21,682 bases of DNA from a virus, in the IMG/VR virus record IMGVR_UViG_3300044998_000815, positions 1-21,682 of that record. One strand, given 5' to 3'. The notes below the pieces were generated by a model. That model ran no database searches and was not told the DNA's origin. It saw only the letters and a list, made by a program, of their open reading frames with translations. Made by a program: the position numbers and the translations under genes. Shown piece after piece: positions 21,028 through 21,682 of this stretch (position 1 is its first letter; each line of letters begins with the position of its first letter).

Positions 21028-21682
21028 ATGCTGGATTTCAATTCAAGTTCGTCCCTCTCCGGGCGGCTTACCGCGCTGGTCGATCTGGGCATGCAGCGGA
21101 CACGCGCCACGCAACCCAGACGCGCCTACCTGGGCGCCTCGCGTCTCGGCGCCAGTTGCGAGCGCGCGCTGCAATACGAGTACGCCGACGCGCCGGTCGA
21201 CACGGGTCGCGAGATCGGCGGCCGGATGCTGCGCATCTTCGAACGCGGCCACGTCATCGAGGACTGCATGGCGGGCTGGTTGCTGGAGGCGGGTTTCGAA
21301 CTTCGCACACGCCGGGACGACGGCGAGCAGTTCGGCTTCGCGGCGGCGGACGGCCGCCTGCAGGGCCACATCGACGGCGTCATCGTCGGTGGCCCGGAGG
21401 GCTTCGCCTATCCCGCGCTGTGGGAGTGCAAAGCCTTGAGCCACAAGTCCTGGAACGACCTGGAGAAAAAGGGCTTGGCCACGTCCAAGCCCATCTATGC
21501 CGCGCAAGTGGCGCTCTACCAAGCCTATCTCGAATTGCACGAGCACCCGGCGCTGTTCACTGCAGTGAACGCCGACACGATGGAGATCTACGCCGAACTC
21601 GTGCCCTTTGACGCAGCGCTCGCTCAGCGCAAGTCGGATCGGGCGGTGAAGGTCATCACGGCGACCGAAGCCGGCGAGCTGC
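21028..21682 (+). CDS. PD-(D/E)XK nuclease (RecB/Cas4-like), cut by the right edge
   Basis: The frame from ATG 21028 is open to the last base, so the gene continues outside; about 218 residues are visible. It starts MLDFNSSSSLSGRLTALVDLG. Then SRLGASCERALQYEYADAPVD carries the Cys seen in Cas4/AddB-like iron-sulfur nucleases, though only one Cys shows here. The active site is visible as GHIDGVIVGG (D), LWECKAL (E-x-K) and AAQVALYQAYLELH (the QxxxY motif). This is the standard exonuclease core of phage recombination systems, pairing with the ATPase and SSB-like proteins upstream. ATG 21028 follows GAGGG at 21018-21022. Confidence 0.8.
   Translation, partial: MLDFNSSSSLSGRLTALVDLGMQRTRATQPRRAYLGASRLGASCERALQYEYADAPVDTGREIGGRMLRIFERGHVIEDCMAGWLLEAGFELRTRRDDGEQFGFAAADGRLQGHIDGVIVGGPEGFAYPALWECKALSHKSWNDLEKKGLATSKPIYAAQVALYQAYLELHEHPALFTAVNADTMEIYAELVPFDAALAQRKSDRAVKVITATEAGEL

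Overview
The window is a GC-rich, Proteobacteria-like stretch of a tailed temperate phage or prophage (beta- or gammaproteobacterial host is my inference, from base composition and gene families). A defence cargo of about 10.6 kb sits between its late and early genes. No ribosomal or housekeeping gene is present to fix the host.

Left part (1-3934, all +): the end of the late operon. A tail-tip/host-attachment protein runs in from the left edge. It is followed by a small GT-A-like glycosyltransferase, a DUF2793 protein, a strong hairpin, then a lysis cassette with a DUF6127-like membrane protein, a 3-TM-type holin, an HNH endonuclease and a GH24 endolysin. The genes overlap or nearly touch. 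I see no Rz/Rz1 spanin pair.

Middle part (about 4050-14730): three defence modules with different base composition and orientation. (1) A restriction-modification system: a MamI-like restriction enzyme (+), a 98-residue protein of unknown role (+), and a convergent N6-adenine methyltransferase with one fused recognition domain (-). (2) A tandem ribbon-helix-helix protein followed by an McrB/McrC pair (+). It is followed by an intergenic region with a tmRNA/tRNA-3'-end-like sequence and a good intrinsic terminator. (3) A minus-strand operon of a LexA-type winged-helix mini-regulator, an unrecognised 262-residue protein whose N-terminus is Met-Gly, and a 705-residue QueC-like PP-loop protein with a C-terminal regulatory-type domain. 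Its promoter is a near-consensus sigma-70 element (TTGACC, 17 bp, TATATT) whose spacer is filled by a 9-4-9 palindrome, so the regulator probably represses its own operon. This QueC-like operon is my best candidate for a poorly described system.

Right part (14878-21682, all +): the recombination and early region. A small ORF, a DUF2924 protein, a large serine recombinase and an HTH protein are joined by three ATGA overlaps. A 160-bp region with tandem palindromes follows. Then come an HTH DNA-binding protein, a phage protein of unknown role, a BRO-N antirepressor, a RecA/Sak4-like ATPase, an SSB-like protein, a zinc-finger protein ending in an SSB-like DFDDDIPF tip, and a PD-(D/E)XK nuclease cut by the right edge. 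The last four look like a phage recombination/replication module.

The order late genes, cargo, recombinase, early genes fits a circular phage genome, a phage-plasmid, or two adjacent prophages with a defence island between them. The window alone cannot decide.
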